From Martensiomyces pterosporus (taxonomy: Eukaryota; Kickxellomycota; Kickxellomycetes; Kickxellales; Kickxellaceae): DNA of 64,000 bases. Made by a program: the position numbers and the translations under genes. The notes under the pieces are model-generated. The model searched no databases. It saw nothing but the letters and a program-made list of their open reading frames with translations, and was not told the DNA's origin. Shown here piece after piece: positions 10,377 to 21,000 of this stretch (within the stretch, counting starts at the first letter, position 1; every line of letters begins with the position of its first letter). The stretch is taken from positions 45,883-109,882 of the forward strand of contig MU603984.1 of the NCBI GenBank assembly GCA_025201845.1, written 5' to 3'.

Positions 10377-11910
10377 CTAGTGACTATACAGGAATTGGTG
10401 AAATGTTACATCCGGAACGCTGGTAGCCTCAGCGTCCTTAAAGAACCGGGGGTGGCAGATGTGCAGGATGCTCTGCCCGTTGTCAGAGGTCTCGCTGAAT
10501 GACACGAGGCCGTAGTAGCGACACATGGTGTGGACAATTAGACGTGTGAAGCTATCTGGGATCACCCACTCGGTAACCAGGTTGTGGCTAATGCCGGCGG
10601 CGATTGCGTGCGACGGGCGCGAGTGGGGTGATTGCTGGGCTTTGGCCAGAGCCTGGTTCAGAACGACTACATCGTCCTCTTCAAATAGCAGATCCCTATC
10701 CATGGGCGTAAACATACCTTCGTCCTCCTCAATCATCTGCCATTCGCCATCCCCGGCAGATGAGCTATGGTCGGCTGATGCTGCTGTGCTTTGCTGAGCT
10801 CCGTCGCTTGTGCTGTCCAAATCCAGGAATGCACGCAGGCGATCCTCGTAGTGCGTCACTAGACCTTCGGGCGTGTGTGCGCGCTTCATCAGCCGTCGCA
10901 GACCTCCGATGGCAGGTGAGGTGCTGCTGCTGCTGCTGCGGCGGCGGCGACGAGGGGCGCTTTCGCTGCGGCCTGTGGGTGCAGCTCCTTTGATGACGCC
11001 CTTGGCCTCGCTGACTAGCGTAAAGTCGCACTGCTTGGCCATTGCGTCGCTTTGGAGAATGTCAGAGACCAGCGGGTTCTTGAACTGGAACACGGTGTCC
11101 TTGGCGTAGCCGGGTGGCAAAAACTCGACCTTCTCATTAAGAGAGACCTCCATCGGAGTGTCTACAAGAACGAGGGGTTTGGCAGCGAGCAGGTCCTTGT
11201 TGAAATTATATTGTGCAAGAAGTGGGCGGTGGGATGCGAGGGGGGTGGGTAGAAGAAAAGAAAGAAAGGCCAAAGACGGGGCAATGGAAGTGTAATAGCG
11301 AGGAAAGGTGCGTTTGCTGGGCAGATGACGTTTGTGTGGAAAAGGGAACAAGAGTACAATGAGCGAGTGTGAGAGCGAGTGGCGATATTTGAGTAAGCCA
11401 GCAGCCAAGGAGAGTGAGAATAAAATCGAAGCAAGTGACACTCCAAGAGGTTTGTGGACAAACCACACGCACGAATGTCCACATGAGTGCAACAGTAAAG
11501 GCTCGCCACGTTCACATATCATCACCCACGTAGAAATGGCGACGACTGAGACGCAGGACTGAGGCTACTTCCAGAGTTACTATGAAAGAAAATGAACTCT
11601 TGCGCTTTGGCAAATCCTCTTTTTGCCTCATTGTTCCATCTTTGTGACATCACTCAGATATATGACACAATGTGCGGGAATTAAGAGAGACGTCATCATC
11701 AGAGCTGCAGCAGGCAAGCTTACCAGCGTTTTCGCAGACGTCAGCGCCGCTGCTATTGCTGCCCATGCTGGAGGTATTGGTGCCCTGGTTGTCCATCAGG
11801 CGGCCCACACGACCTAGCTGGATGCGTGGGGTGGGGTGCTGCGGCTGGCGACGCGAGGTGCCCTGGCTGGCACCAACGATGCCCATTCCGAAAGCTGCAG
11901 AGATGGCCAT
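10377..11910 (-). CDS. R3H domain protein, R3HDM4-like
   Basis: Two exons, 11910-11724 and 11161-10377, joined in phase 1 (donor GTAAGC, acceptor CTTGTAG, 562-nt intron), give 323 aa. Exon 1 begins MAISAAFGMG and exon 2 opens with DTPMEVSLNEKVEFLPPGY. The middle is Ser/Arg-rich, followed by a helix with VTHYEDRLRAFL, like the ETWEERLLRFF segment of animal R3HDM4. The C-terminal domain has the R-x3-H signature (SFTRLIVHTMCRYYGL), expected to bind single-stranded nucleic acid in the family. The protein ends FHQFLYSH, again like R3HDM4. Function is unknown even in animals. The reading frame also continues upstream of exon 2 through intron sequence, but the acceptor at 11162 restores a sensible product. 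It is convergent with the zinc-finger gene. Confidence 0.75.
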
Positions 11911-12988
11911 TGCTTATTAAAAAAATTGGATAGAAAGGCAGGCAAGAGGCTGGTTAAGAGAGAGGTCGTGGTGGCAAACAAGCTGTGTACTGCGCTTCAA
12001 GTGGCCAATTGGCGGTGTGAGAGAAAAGTAGGATGCTATTCCATGTAGCAGTGAGCGCACTGGGAGGGGTGGACAGGGCGCAAAGTCAGTTTATATGTGG
12101 GCTGAATGGAGCGCCGCCACCCAGTCAAGAAAAAGAGCGAAAGACAGAAGAGCGCTGCGCATGCCGGGGAGGCACTGAGAACTGGAAATGCACGCAGGGG
12201 CATACAAAGCCTGGGCAATATACGCACACAAGCTGCCTTATTATAATGGCGATTATTTCGCTTGTCCAAGTACTGCGTTGCGTGTAGCCACGTGCGTCAG
12301 CTGAGCTTCTGCCTTAGCGCGCTTCCTTTGCGAGCATGTGCTTCCAATGACTGGTCCAGCTGATGCATTGGCGATAGCAAGGCAGCCAGCGGTATCAACC
12401 CGCATCTCGCTTCTGGCCTCCCCCTTTCCCTGTGCATTGCACGCCTGCGTGTCTGACCGCTCTTCTCTGTTTTGGTGAGCTGTGGGTGCAGCTTACCCTG
12501 GCCATGCTCGCAAAAACATGTCGCTTGGCGTGCGTCTAAGCCATGGGCGGACGAGGGCTGCTCACACATAGGCCAGGTGAAAAAAGGGCTTGCATGTGCA
12601 CAAATGCATGCTCTGCCTGTCCCGTGTAATCTCACGACCACAGGGATTTGAGCGTCGAGGAGGCATCCGTGACGCTCACGCTGCCCCACATGCGATTCTG
12701 TCTGGAGAGGAGTGCTGTCTCGGCGCCATCCCGGTGTCTGATATCCGGCTTTCCTTGCTTAGCCCCAGGAGCGCTGCCTTTTCGTCAAGCTCGGCGATGT
12801 CGATCCCAGCGACCATCTCGGTATCTCGTCTGCAGGAGACATCCTGTTTTCAAACTTCGCACCAATCCCCCCGCTCTATCCATCTCCCATTTTGCTGCAC
12901 TGGCGCGTGTGCCGTTTTGCAAGAAGTAGAAATACACTACAGAACGCCCCCATCTGGGCGGACACCACCAACCCCGAGAGCCTGTGCA
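11911..12988. other. intergenic, promoter of the R3HDM4-like gene and 3' end of the Oca-like gene
   Basis: About 1.1 kb. Several short frames on both strands lack similarity to anything I recognise. Nothing further supported. Confidence 0.4.
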
Positions 12989-13733
12989 TCAAGTTGTCTG
13001 TCTGACGCCACTATTGTGGAGCTGCTCAAAGCGCTGCCGCTGCTCCTCTTGCCACATCTCTTGTCCTTCAACAAACCAGGAGGGCAGCGTGGGTGGCAGG
13101 GTGACCAGGTCGGTATCGAATAGCTCGATGAACAGCTCCTGCGTGTACTTTCCCTTGCCCCCTGCAAAGCTGCGATACTACAAAGCAGAAGACGGAACAG
13201 CGGAGGGCATGCCAGATTTAGTGCCCTTTCAATACATGTCTTCACAATAGAGGTGCCGGGTTAGCAAGGTCCCTCGAAAGAGCCCCTCAGCGCCACGCAA
13301 AATGGCAGCGACAATGGCCTACCTCGTACACGATGGAGTTAAAGTTCCAGTGCTGCAATTTGCGCAGACACCCGACCAGCGTGCCTGTTTCCCGGACGCC
13401 TGATGAACAGACGATAAGCAGCGGGTGGTTTTCCCTATTCAGCACGCTTTCCAGCCCCTCCTTGATCAGCTCCTCGCTCACAGGCTTCCATCCAAGATTC
13501 GATTGCCACCTGGTCATCCCCAGGTGTATCTTTTGGATCCCGCGCTTTTTAACATATTGGGAGAATGCTCGCGACGGGCCTTCGACTGAGAGAATGATCA
13601 CTGTTTTCAGGCCCAGGGTGTCCAGGTATTTGATCTGGCTGGAGGTGAGCACGCCACTGCACCGGTATACGCCCTCGTCTACTATTGCAAACGCCTCGGG
13701 CACCTCGACGAAGTATTCAGGCAGCTCCTTCAT
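12989..13733 (-). CDS. Oca/Siw14-family atypical tyrosine phosphatase, probably inactive
   Basis: Exons 13733-13323 and 13177-12989 join in phase 0 (donor GTAGGC, acceptor TTTGTAG, 145 nt), giving at least 199 aa. VPEAFAIVDEGVYRCS is the family start (P-x-N/A-F...V...G-V-Y-R). GTLVGCLRKLQHWN then YRSFAGGKGKY are the conserved segments after the active site. The signature loop reads CSSGVRETG, so Glu occupies the catalytic Arg position before TG. This predicts a pseudophosphatase, as I recall for some yeast Oca proteins. Oca proteins form a complex in yeast, and Siw14 relatives cleave inositol pyrophosphates. A further 5' exon is likely: an intron 13832-13739 (GTAAGT...CTAAACAG) would join an upstream in-phase frame encoding SAPNLETQCVSDK to MKELPEYF. 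I could not fix the true start. Confidence 0.8.
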
Positions 13734-14152
13734 CTTGTCTGTTTAGGTGGTCGATATAATCCAGAAGTTTGGAGGAAAGCAAGTCGGCGAGTGCGGCAGG
13801 ATCTCTGGCCGAGCACCATGCCCAGAACTTACCAGACACGCACTGCGTTTCCAGGTTAGGGGCAGAAGTGGTTTGGTCATGTGCGCAGTGGAAGTTAGAA
13901 ATCTCAGGGTTACAGGTGTTATGGCTAAATGAAAAGACAAAGAGAATGTGTATTGGCTTTGGCTTTGGCTCTGGCTTTGTGGCAAAGCCAGCTTGGGAGG
14001 TACTCGTATAGCTTCAGTCTGCACTGGAGGAGCAGACAAGGGGAGGAGACGGGGGAGGTGCCCGCTCCTATTTTGCAGCCGCCGCCGTTGCTGTTGTTGT
14101 TGTCGTCTAAGAAAAATGTCATCAATGGCTCTCTGGAGAGTGGCAGTCATTT

Positions 14153-15601
14153 CTAGATCTTTCTCAGCTGCCACAGCCCATATGCAGTGCCAGGGTTAGT
14201 CTGCCACAGACGCACAGTGCCATCCTCGGATCCAGTGGCGTAGATCTCGCCATCGGGGCTAAAGCAGGCGTCATGGACGGGTCCATGGTGGCCCTTATGC
14301 GTCTCCAGCTCCTTTCCCGACTCAAAGTCATAGTTGCGAATAAGCAGATCAGACTTGCCACCAGTGACAATCCGCGAGCGCTGTGGGTTGATGGCAGCGA
14401 CCGAGACGTCATACTCGAGGCTCATCTCTTTTACAGTCTTGAATGTATCCAGATCCCACACACAAGCACGCTTTCCAGCAGCGCACGACAGCAGCCTTCC
14501 GTCGCTAGTCAAAGAGACGCTGGCGATGTTGTCGCCCTCAATTTCGATCGTCTTTGCGGCGGAGTTCGACCGCAGGTCAATAAGGTTTATGCGCCGGTCG
14601 TCGCCTGCGCTGACCATCAGATGCCTGTGCTTGGACCACTTGACGCTGCGGATGGGTGCGTCGTGAGTGGCCAGGGTGGTCGATGCGTCTGGTCTGTTGA
14701 CGTCGAACACGCGCACGCACTTGTCCTGCCCACCAGTCACCACAGTGACGCCCCCGTCGGCAAAGTCGGCGCTTTTGACAATGTGGTTGTGTGGGAGCGA
14801 CACCAGCTCTTGGCCAGTAAACGCACTCCACACCTTGCTACAGGTCATGGAATTATAGCAGCGGCAGACATCGGATAAAGAACTGCTGAGCACGTGGCTG
14901 TGGTTGGTTGCGAACCAGTTGCTGGTAAAGCGATAACAGACGCCACTTCCAAATGTCTGCTGGAGCCGCGACCTCGACATGCAGGCGAACGGCGCCGATT
15001 TTCGACCAGCAGCAGTTGTGCTAGCGGGGTGACGCATGCAGTGGCGCTCAATCCAAAAGCAGCACGCAACAACAAAAACAAGGCAGCGTCGGCATGTGGT
15101 GCAGCAGTCGATGGTTGTATGCATATGTGCAACATTGCAAGCAAACTTACGCAGTGTAGTCGGCGGATGCGGTAACAGCCCTGGAGGTGTCGGCATTAAG
15201 CATAGCGCTCCAAACAGCGCCCTTGTGACCGAGGAAAGTCCCCAGCCAATCGCCCGTAGGACCATCGCGCAGAATAGGCTTGCCGTCTATCCACTGTAAG
15301 GCAGCAGAAATCAAAAAGAAACGCATTGCTCGAGGGGTATATTTAGCGCTTTGCTGCTCGACGCTTGCAGCGAGGCTTTCGCGAGCGTGCAGCTAAGGAG
15401 CTAAAGGAGAAAATCTGTGCATCAAGGTTTGGATGCTCAAACTAATGAAAAGCGGAGTGTATGCTGACCTTTGCAAGCGCTGATAAGCATGAAGTGATTT
15501 CCTGGAACAACGTCCGAGAAGCTCAGCTGGACCACAGGCCGAGTATGCCCCGAGCACGTCAGTGGGATCTGTTGTGTTGACAGCGAAGTAGCAGAAGGCA
15601 T
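14153..15601 (-). CDS. STRAP-like WD40 repeat protein (serine/threonine kinase receptor-associated protein, UNRIP)
   Basis: Three exons, 15601-15469, 15286-15151 and 14837-14153, joined in phases 1 and 2, give 317 aa. The reconstructed start [20 protein letters not shown] matches the [12 protein letters not shown] start of animal STRAP. Exon 2 encodes [20 protein letters not shown] and GAVWSAML. Exon 3 holds [49 protein letters not shown] and YGLW, all diagnostic of STRAP rather than generic WD40 proteins. A seven-bladed propeller is expected. The acidic C-terminal tail of animal STRAP is missing and the protein stops six residues after YGLW. In animals STRAP belongs to the SMN complex and other assemblies, and the fungal role is unknown to me. 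Intron sequence keeps an open frame upstream of exon 3, which could mislead gene prediction. Confidence 0.9.
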
Positions 15602-16330
15602 GGTGGTGATGGTGGCTTTTTGGGTAGATGGTTTTGTGTCGTTTAAAGAGATGTGTAGAGCGTAAGAGTAGGCGGGTGGGTGGTTGTATGCTGGCTATTG
15701 TGCTTATGTAGGGTGCTGCTGTCTAATTTTCTCTGAATTTGGTTCGGCAGATGAGCGCAGAGCTTTTGCGTTTCTAGCAGTCGCTTTGGATTTCAAATTC
15801 GAACGTGAGAACCAGGCAAGTGGTGGTGTATAGCTGGATGGAACACCTGGGGTGGGGTGAGATGAAAGTAATATGCGGAAAAGGAGATAGCAGGCTTTAT
15901 GCTTTTGGTGGTAGTGCAGTATAGGAGAAAATAAATGGTGTATCCCTTCTGTCCGAGTGCAAAGCAGCAAAAAAAGATATTGAGAAGAAGGAAAGAGGGC
16001 AATAATGGAAAGTCAAGCAAAAGGCTGTGTGCAGAAGAGAGGGAGACGAGAGAGGAGCTGTGCCATTTGCATCTGTGGGCTGCGAGCGGACAGAAAGGAC
16101 CCTAGTGCTTGATACAAAAATATTTTTCTCCAGTTATTTTTATTTAGGTGGCCAAGCAGCAGCCCAGGATCGCCACAGAGCATTCACCTCGCCAGGCCGG
16201 ATGGGAGATACAGAAAGTATACAGAGCAGATGCGCCCGGCTTGGCTCTCCCCGCCTCTCCCAAGCCTCAGCTAATTGGCTCCCCTGCCTGTTGCACCAGG
16301 ACACGACCAGCCCCTATGTGTGCGATGCCG
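15602..16330. other. intergenic, STRAP promoter and ARP6 3' region
   Basis: About 0.7 kb, no gene seen. Only short frames without similarity. Confidence 0.4.
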
Positions 16331-17584
16331 CTAAATGAATCTATTAAAATGGGCGATTACTCTGTCGGGACCAACTTCCTCGTACTGCTCGCGGGATACT
16401 CTCCACTCCCTGGGCTGCTCGCTGGCTGTGGAGCCGTCGTTGTCCTGCAGCAACTGTGCCAGTTTTTGGCCGCCATGGAATGCCCAGGTGGCTGGATCAC
16501 TGGGCGTGCTGATGTGCACGCGGCAAGAGGCCGCCGCCTGGACCTCGGCCTGCAGCCGCTGCTGGAGACCCGGCAGCGACGCAGTGCCGCCTACGAGTAG
16601 GATGTTCGACAGCAGCACACCGCGCGTATTCTCCGGGCATGCGCTGACTGACTGCATTATTGCCTCGTGTAGACCGCCTTGCTCCAGCCCAATATCCGAT
16701 GGGTGGAACAGCGCCTCAGGGATCGCAAAGCGCTCGTTGCACAGCGGCAGTATCTGCTTGTCAGCCATGAGGTCTTCAGCGTCGCCGCCGTGGCCCTTCA
16801 CAAACCCCTGCTTGGAGTGAGTAAAGTCCGGCAAAACGTACTCGATCCCAAGCGGACTGCTTCTAGCGCCTCGTCCGGCGATGAGCCCTCGTGCAGCCTC
16901 CAAGTCCTTGTAAAAGTCCTGCGACACGAAGCAGCATTTTTCCTTGACTGCATTCATGATATACGTTTCGTCCATCATGTCCCAGTACCTAAACGACACG
17001 GTCTCCTTCATGTAGTTTGTCAGCAGCCGCCCGCCAATGTCCAGTCGCCTGACGCCCTTTGATATCTGTCTGCCGTTCAAGTACGGCACCACATACGTGA
17101 ACGCATGCCCAATGTCCACGATGAGCACACACTCGGGCTCCACATCGTCTCCGTAGATCACGCTGGCTGCGCCGATAGTCGCCAGCCTGGGTGCTGGCGC
17201 GCGGATCAGGGATGAAAATCGGTACTCCTCGAATATGACCTCGTCGAAGGATTTCTGGACCTGCTTAAAGTTGAACACTGGCTCGGTTGCTATCAAGTGC
17301 GTCTCTGTGGGCGTGCATCCAAACACGTCGTTGCTGAAAATGCGGTCCCACACGGCGATCTCTGCGTCCCAGTGTACAAGGTATCCGCGCTCGAATGGAG
17401 AGCGGAAGTAGAGGCCTGAGAGATCTGTGCTTTTGTCGATGAGGTCTGCCACGTAGACTCGCTTTGTGCGCTTTGTGCGTGTCACTGTGTTGGGAATCAC
17501 CCGTGGACCAGCTTCGCTGCCGCTGTCTTCGGCATACCCACCCTTGATCGTGTGGGAGCCGTTGTCCAGTATTAATGTCTTCAT
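16331..17584 (-). CDS. ARP6: Actin-related protein 6
   Basis: Single coding exon, 417 aa from the ATG at 17584. It starts MKTLILDNGSHTIKGGYAED, the actin-fold phosphate-1 loop with the Arp6-type LDNG. Further Arp6 landmarks are FERGYLVHWDAE, TEPVFNFKQVQ, EYRFSSLIR, DIGHAFTYVVPY, DIGGRLLTNYMKE, CFVSQDFYKD, YVLPDFTHSKQGF, NERFAIPEALFHPSDIGL and LVGGTASLPG. It ends REQYEEVGPD, as in animal ARP6. Arp6 is a nuclear subunit of the SWR1/SRCAP remodeller that deposits H2A.Z. The frame is open further upstream, but that part resembles no actin and lies beyond a good start codon. Length (yeast 438, human 396) is normal. Confidence 0.95.
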   Translation of the reverse strand: MKTLILDNGSHTIKGGYAEDSGSEAGPRVIPNTVTRTKRTKRVYVADLIDKSTDLSGLYFRSPFERGYLVHWDAEIAVWDRIFSNDVFGCTPTETHLIATEPVFNFKQVQKSFDEVIFEEYRFSSLIRAPAPRLATIGAASVIYGDDVEPECVLIVDIGHAFTYVVPYLNGRQISKGVRRLDIGGRLLTNYMKETVSFRYWDMMDETYIMNAVKEKCCFVSQDFYKDLEAARGLIAGRGARSSPLGIEYVLPDFTHSKQGFVKGHGGDAEDLMADKQILPLCNERFAIPEALFHPSDIGLEQGGLHEAIMQSVSACPENTRGVLLSNILLVGGTASLPGLQQRLQAEVQAAASCRVHISTPSDPATWAFHGGQKLAQLLQDNDGSTASEQPREWRVSREQYEEVGPDRVIAHFNRFI

Positions 17585-18041
17585 CTGCTCGGCCCTAGAT
17601 ATGCGCTGTCTACAACGGGGAAAGAGAAGGAGAGGGCCATTTATTGCAGGCTGCCAATCGAAGAGCCGTGCAAGGCTGGAAAGTGCTGCTGCGCCTTGAC
17701 CTTGCACAGCTTTGGGTGCCAATTGTGGGCAAAAGCGCCGCCCCCAGCCCTCAGGTGTACAAAGCTGGCTATCTGGCTGCCGTCCTAGCTTGCTCATCGC
17801 CATAGCATTTTGGCTCGTGTGGGCAGTCCGCAGCCGAGCTCCGCCCAATGCATTTTCTGTTCTCCTCAGCAACTGCTCTGTCCTCGGCTTTCATGCGTTC
17901 TGCCTGGTAGTAGCTGGTGCTGGCAGAGACTAGGTGTCTAGCGAATAAAGCAAGGTGTGAGCAGATTCCATACATGAAGCACAAGAGGGCTACCAAACAA
18001 TACAGGACCGACTATGGCCACATCCCCCAAAAAGACTGCCG
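17585..18041. other. intergenic between ARP6 and RAD30
   Basis: 457 bp serving as ARP6 promoter and RAD30 3' region. No gene or RNA seen. Confidence 0.4.
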
Positions 18042-21000
18042 CTACCTCCACGCCTCCGCAAGAGTGGACTGTTTCTTTTTCGGCACATCGTCATGCTTTG
18101 CTCGCTTAGCCGGCGGTTTCCTCGAGCCCGAGCTGCCCCTTTCGGCTCCAAAGGCGCGTCTGAACTGCTGGGTAATCTTGTCATGTCTCAGCTCGCGCTC
18201 CTGCAGATGCCTAGCAACATGCCAGTCTCTGTGCATCTCCCACTCCGACGACAAGATAGCACCAGCCGATTCCGGGCACTGCGGGCACCTAATCTGCATG
18301 ACGGTTTGCGACGACGAAATCGAGTCCATCATGGCACTCACCGCGATATCCAGGACAACATCCAACCCGTCATCCGACGACTCATACTCCTCTGCCTGTG
18401 TCTCGTCTTCAGCAATTGTGCCCGCCCTCTTGCTTTCCTCCAGCTTGCTCCGCACCGACGCCATGAACGACGACTCCCCGCCGCCTGCAGGCTGGGCCAC
18501 ACTGCCCTGCCGGCTATGTATATTGCTGTTCCCTGCACTGGCGCCGCCCCGGGTCCCGCGCGAATTAGATCCAGACCTGGGTCCCGCGCCAATAGCACCT
18601 TCAGGCATATCCACCGAATGCTGAAACTTGAAAATCTGAATCTCCCGCTTCCGCCTAGCAGCAGCGATCAGTGCGGGCAAAAAGCCATCGGTGGTGCTCT
18701 GCGAGTCCTCGGGACTGGCAACAACAAGGCTGCCATCGTCGTGTCGGTCAATGTCCATGTGCCTGTATCCCTCGCCGTAGCGGGCGGCGCTCTGTGAATC
18801 GACGTTCGGCTGGATATATACATTGTTTCGCCGTCTAGACGATACAGTCGACCGGCTACTGCTGGGAGGGCCCTGGTCGTTGACCGCGTCGGCTCTTTCG
18901 CCATCAGCCAGGTTCCCAGCATCCGTTGGTTGTGGGAATGACGACGATTGATTAGGTGCTATACTGTGCATGCCACTAGTGCCAGCAGCTGTGGTGTTGG
19001 GCGCTGCCAGCTCGTCGTCATCGTCATCGTCGTTGTCATCATTGTCGTCGTTGTCGCTGCCATCGCTGTCGTCGTCGTCTTCTTCTTCCATCTCAGCGTC
19101 TTCCATCTCAGCGTCTTCCTCCTCCTCTCCCTCCTCCTCTCCCCCCTCTGCTTCAGAATCGCTTTCCTGAGGTGTCTTCAAACACGACATCTCGGAGTCT
19201 GTCGTCTCGTACTCGGACGACGCGCCAGATCGCGACCTGCTGGTGCGGCCCACAAGCAGAGGTGGCAGTTGGGGCGAATCAAAGGGCGAGGCACGCAAGT
19301 GGTGGTCGGCTGGGTTATACAGCTGCTGCTTCATCGGCATGCCACCGCCAGATTTATGACTAGGCATTAGTGGTGGTGTAGACGCCAAGGACGATACGCT
19401 GGTGCTCAGTCTGGATATGGGCGAGTCATAGCCAGGAGGGACCTGTGCTACCTGTGCCTGGTGCTGTTGGTGTTGCAGTGTAGCCGGCAATTGGACAAGC
19501 GCAAGGCTGTGGTGTGGACCTGCCATGGGGTTGATCTGCATTGTATGTCGAGAGCGCAGACTCAAGGTGGATGAGAGCTGCTGGTGCAAGTCAGCCTCCG
19601 CTGGCCGTGGCGGTGGCGGCGGGTCGTAGTCTTCCGAGTCAGCGTCACTGTCCGACTGATCATACTCTGCGTCATTGCTTACCAGCGAACTGGCGCCGTA
19701 GGCACTGGGGCTCCCATTGAATGCGTGACTTACACCTGCTTGGCGCACTACCTCCGGCTCCCCAGCTGTACAACCACCCACTGGTGCCTCCACTGCCGCC
19801 ATTGCCGCGTTAGCCGCTAAAGCCGAGGTGCTATGCGGCTTTGAGAGAAACCTCTCCATTATCGACGCATTCGCCAGCTCCCTGTGGAACGAATTCGCCT
19901 GCAGCGAGAACCTCACAAGCGGAAACAGACCCGTTGGCGAACCAGCAGAAGACGAGCCGAGCCCACCACCCGTTGCGATCTTGGCGAAGCAGGCGCGCGC
20001 AGCACTAACAACCGCGTCGGGCGAGCCCTGTGCATTGTTAGCGTGCCTCAATGGAAAAGGCACTGTTTTCGACCTGGCGTTAAGCCCGCTTGTCATATAA
20101 TTGACTGTGAGCGAGCGAGGCCACCTCCTCCTCATCTCCCATTCCTCCATCACTCGCATCCACAGGTCCGTTCCGTTCATCGACAGCCATCGCTCGAGCT
20201 TTTCCATCGATGGTACTGGAAAGCGGCCAAAGTTCTTCGCCGAAAGGAGCGACTGCGGCTCCTTGTGATCGGCCACCTCCCTGGCATCAATGCCGCGACA
20301 CAGATCATACAGATTTTGCGCTCGCTTGGCGCCCAGCTTGGCGCTCAGCTGGCTCACAGTGTATCGCATTACATCACCGGCCGTCTGCACGTCCAGCGTG
20401 CTTTCTACTTGGGCGCCGAACTTGCCGCCCAGTGTGGGGATGCTGGTGATTGGGAACGTGCGCATAAACGGCTCGACCTGCGACTGGCAGAAGACCGTCT
20501 GTTGGCTAGGCTTATTCAGTGCAGAGCCGATCTTGGCCAGCATCATATTGTGCGCCACACCCGCTGAGCACTGGTACCCAAGCTCCTGCAATACCGTGGC
20601 TCTCACCATTTTGGCGAACTCGGCCGCATACCTCAACTGTAGGTCACCCCAGTCCGAGCTCACTTTGGGTGCGTCTCCGGCAAGCACGCCAAACTCCGTC
20701 GCATTGGCGTTCACATGCGGGCCCGCATCCCTCTCCTTTCCCTTTCTCGATTTTGACCACCGGACCAAAGGCGTGGGCAGGCTGAGGTCTGCGCTGTTAT
20801 GTGAGCCCTGTGTGAGCAGGCCGCCGCTGCTGCTTGCCCACTCAATAGAGCCCTGGTCCAAGTCGCGCAGAATCCGGTCCTTTACTATACTCGAAACATC
20901 TAGGTATGCCTCGTCGATGCTCGCTTTGATCATGGTCGGGCATAGCCGTTTGACCAGGTTCATGATCTGGCGGCTGGCCTTTCGATATTCGTCCAGACTG

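Noticed and set aside
11162..11525. Upstream part of the R3HDM4-like exon 2 frame
   Set aside because: It is pyrimidine-rich intron sequence. The acceptor at 11162 joins in phase to a good first exon at 11910-11724.
14838..15265. N-terminal extension of the STRAP frame (open to 15265)
   Set aside because: This is intron 2 plus an out-of-frame part of exon 2. Splicing in phase restores the conserved STRAP N-terminus instead.
17585..17872. In-frame 96-codon extension before the ARP6 start
   Set aside because: No actin similarity and no need for it. The ATG at 17584 gives the exact Arp6 N-terminus.
18042..18624. Plus-strand 235-codon frame over the RAD30 3' end
   Set aside because: Shadow of the Ser/Asp-rich coding region of Pol eta.
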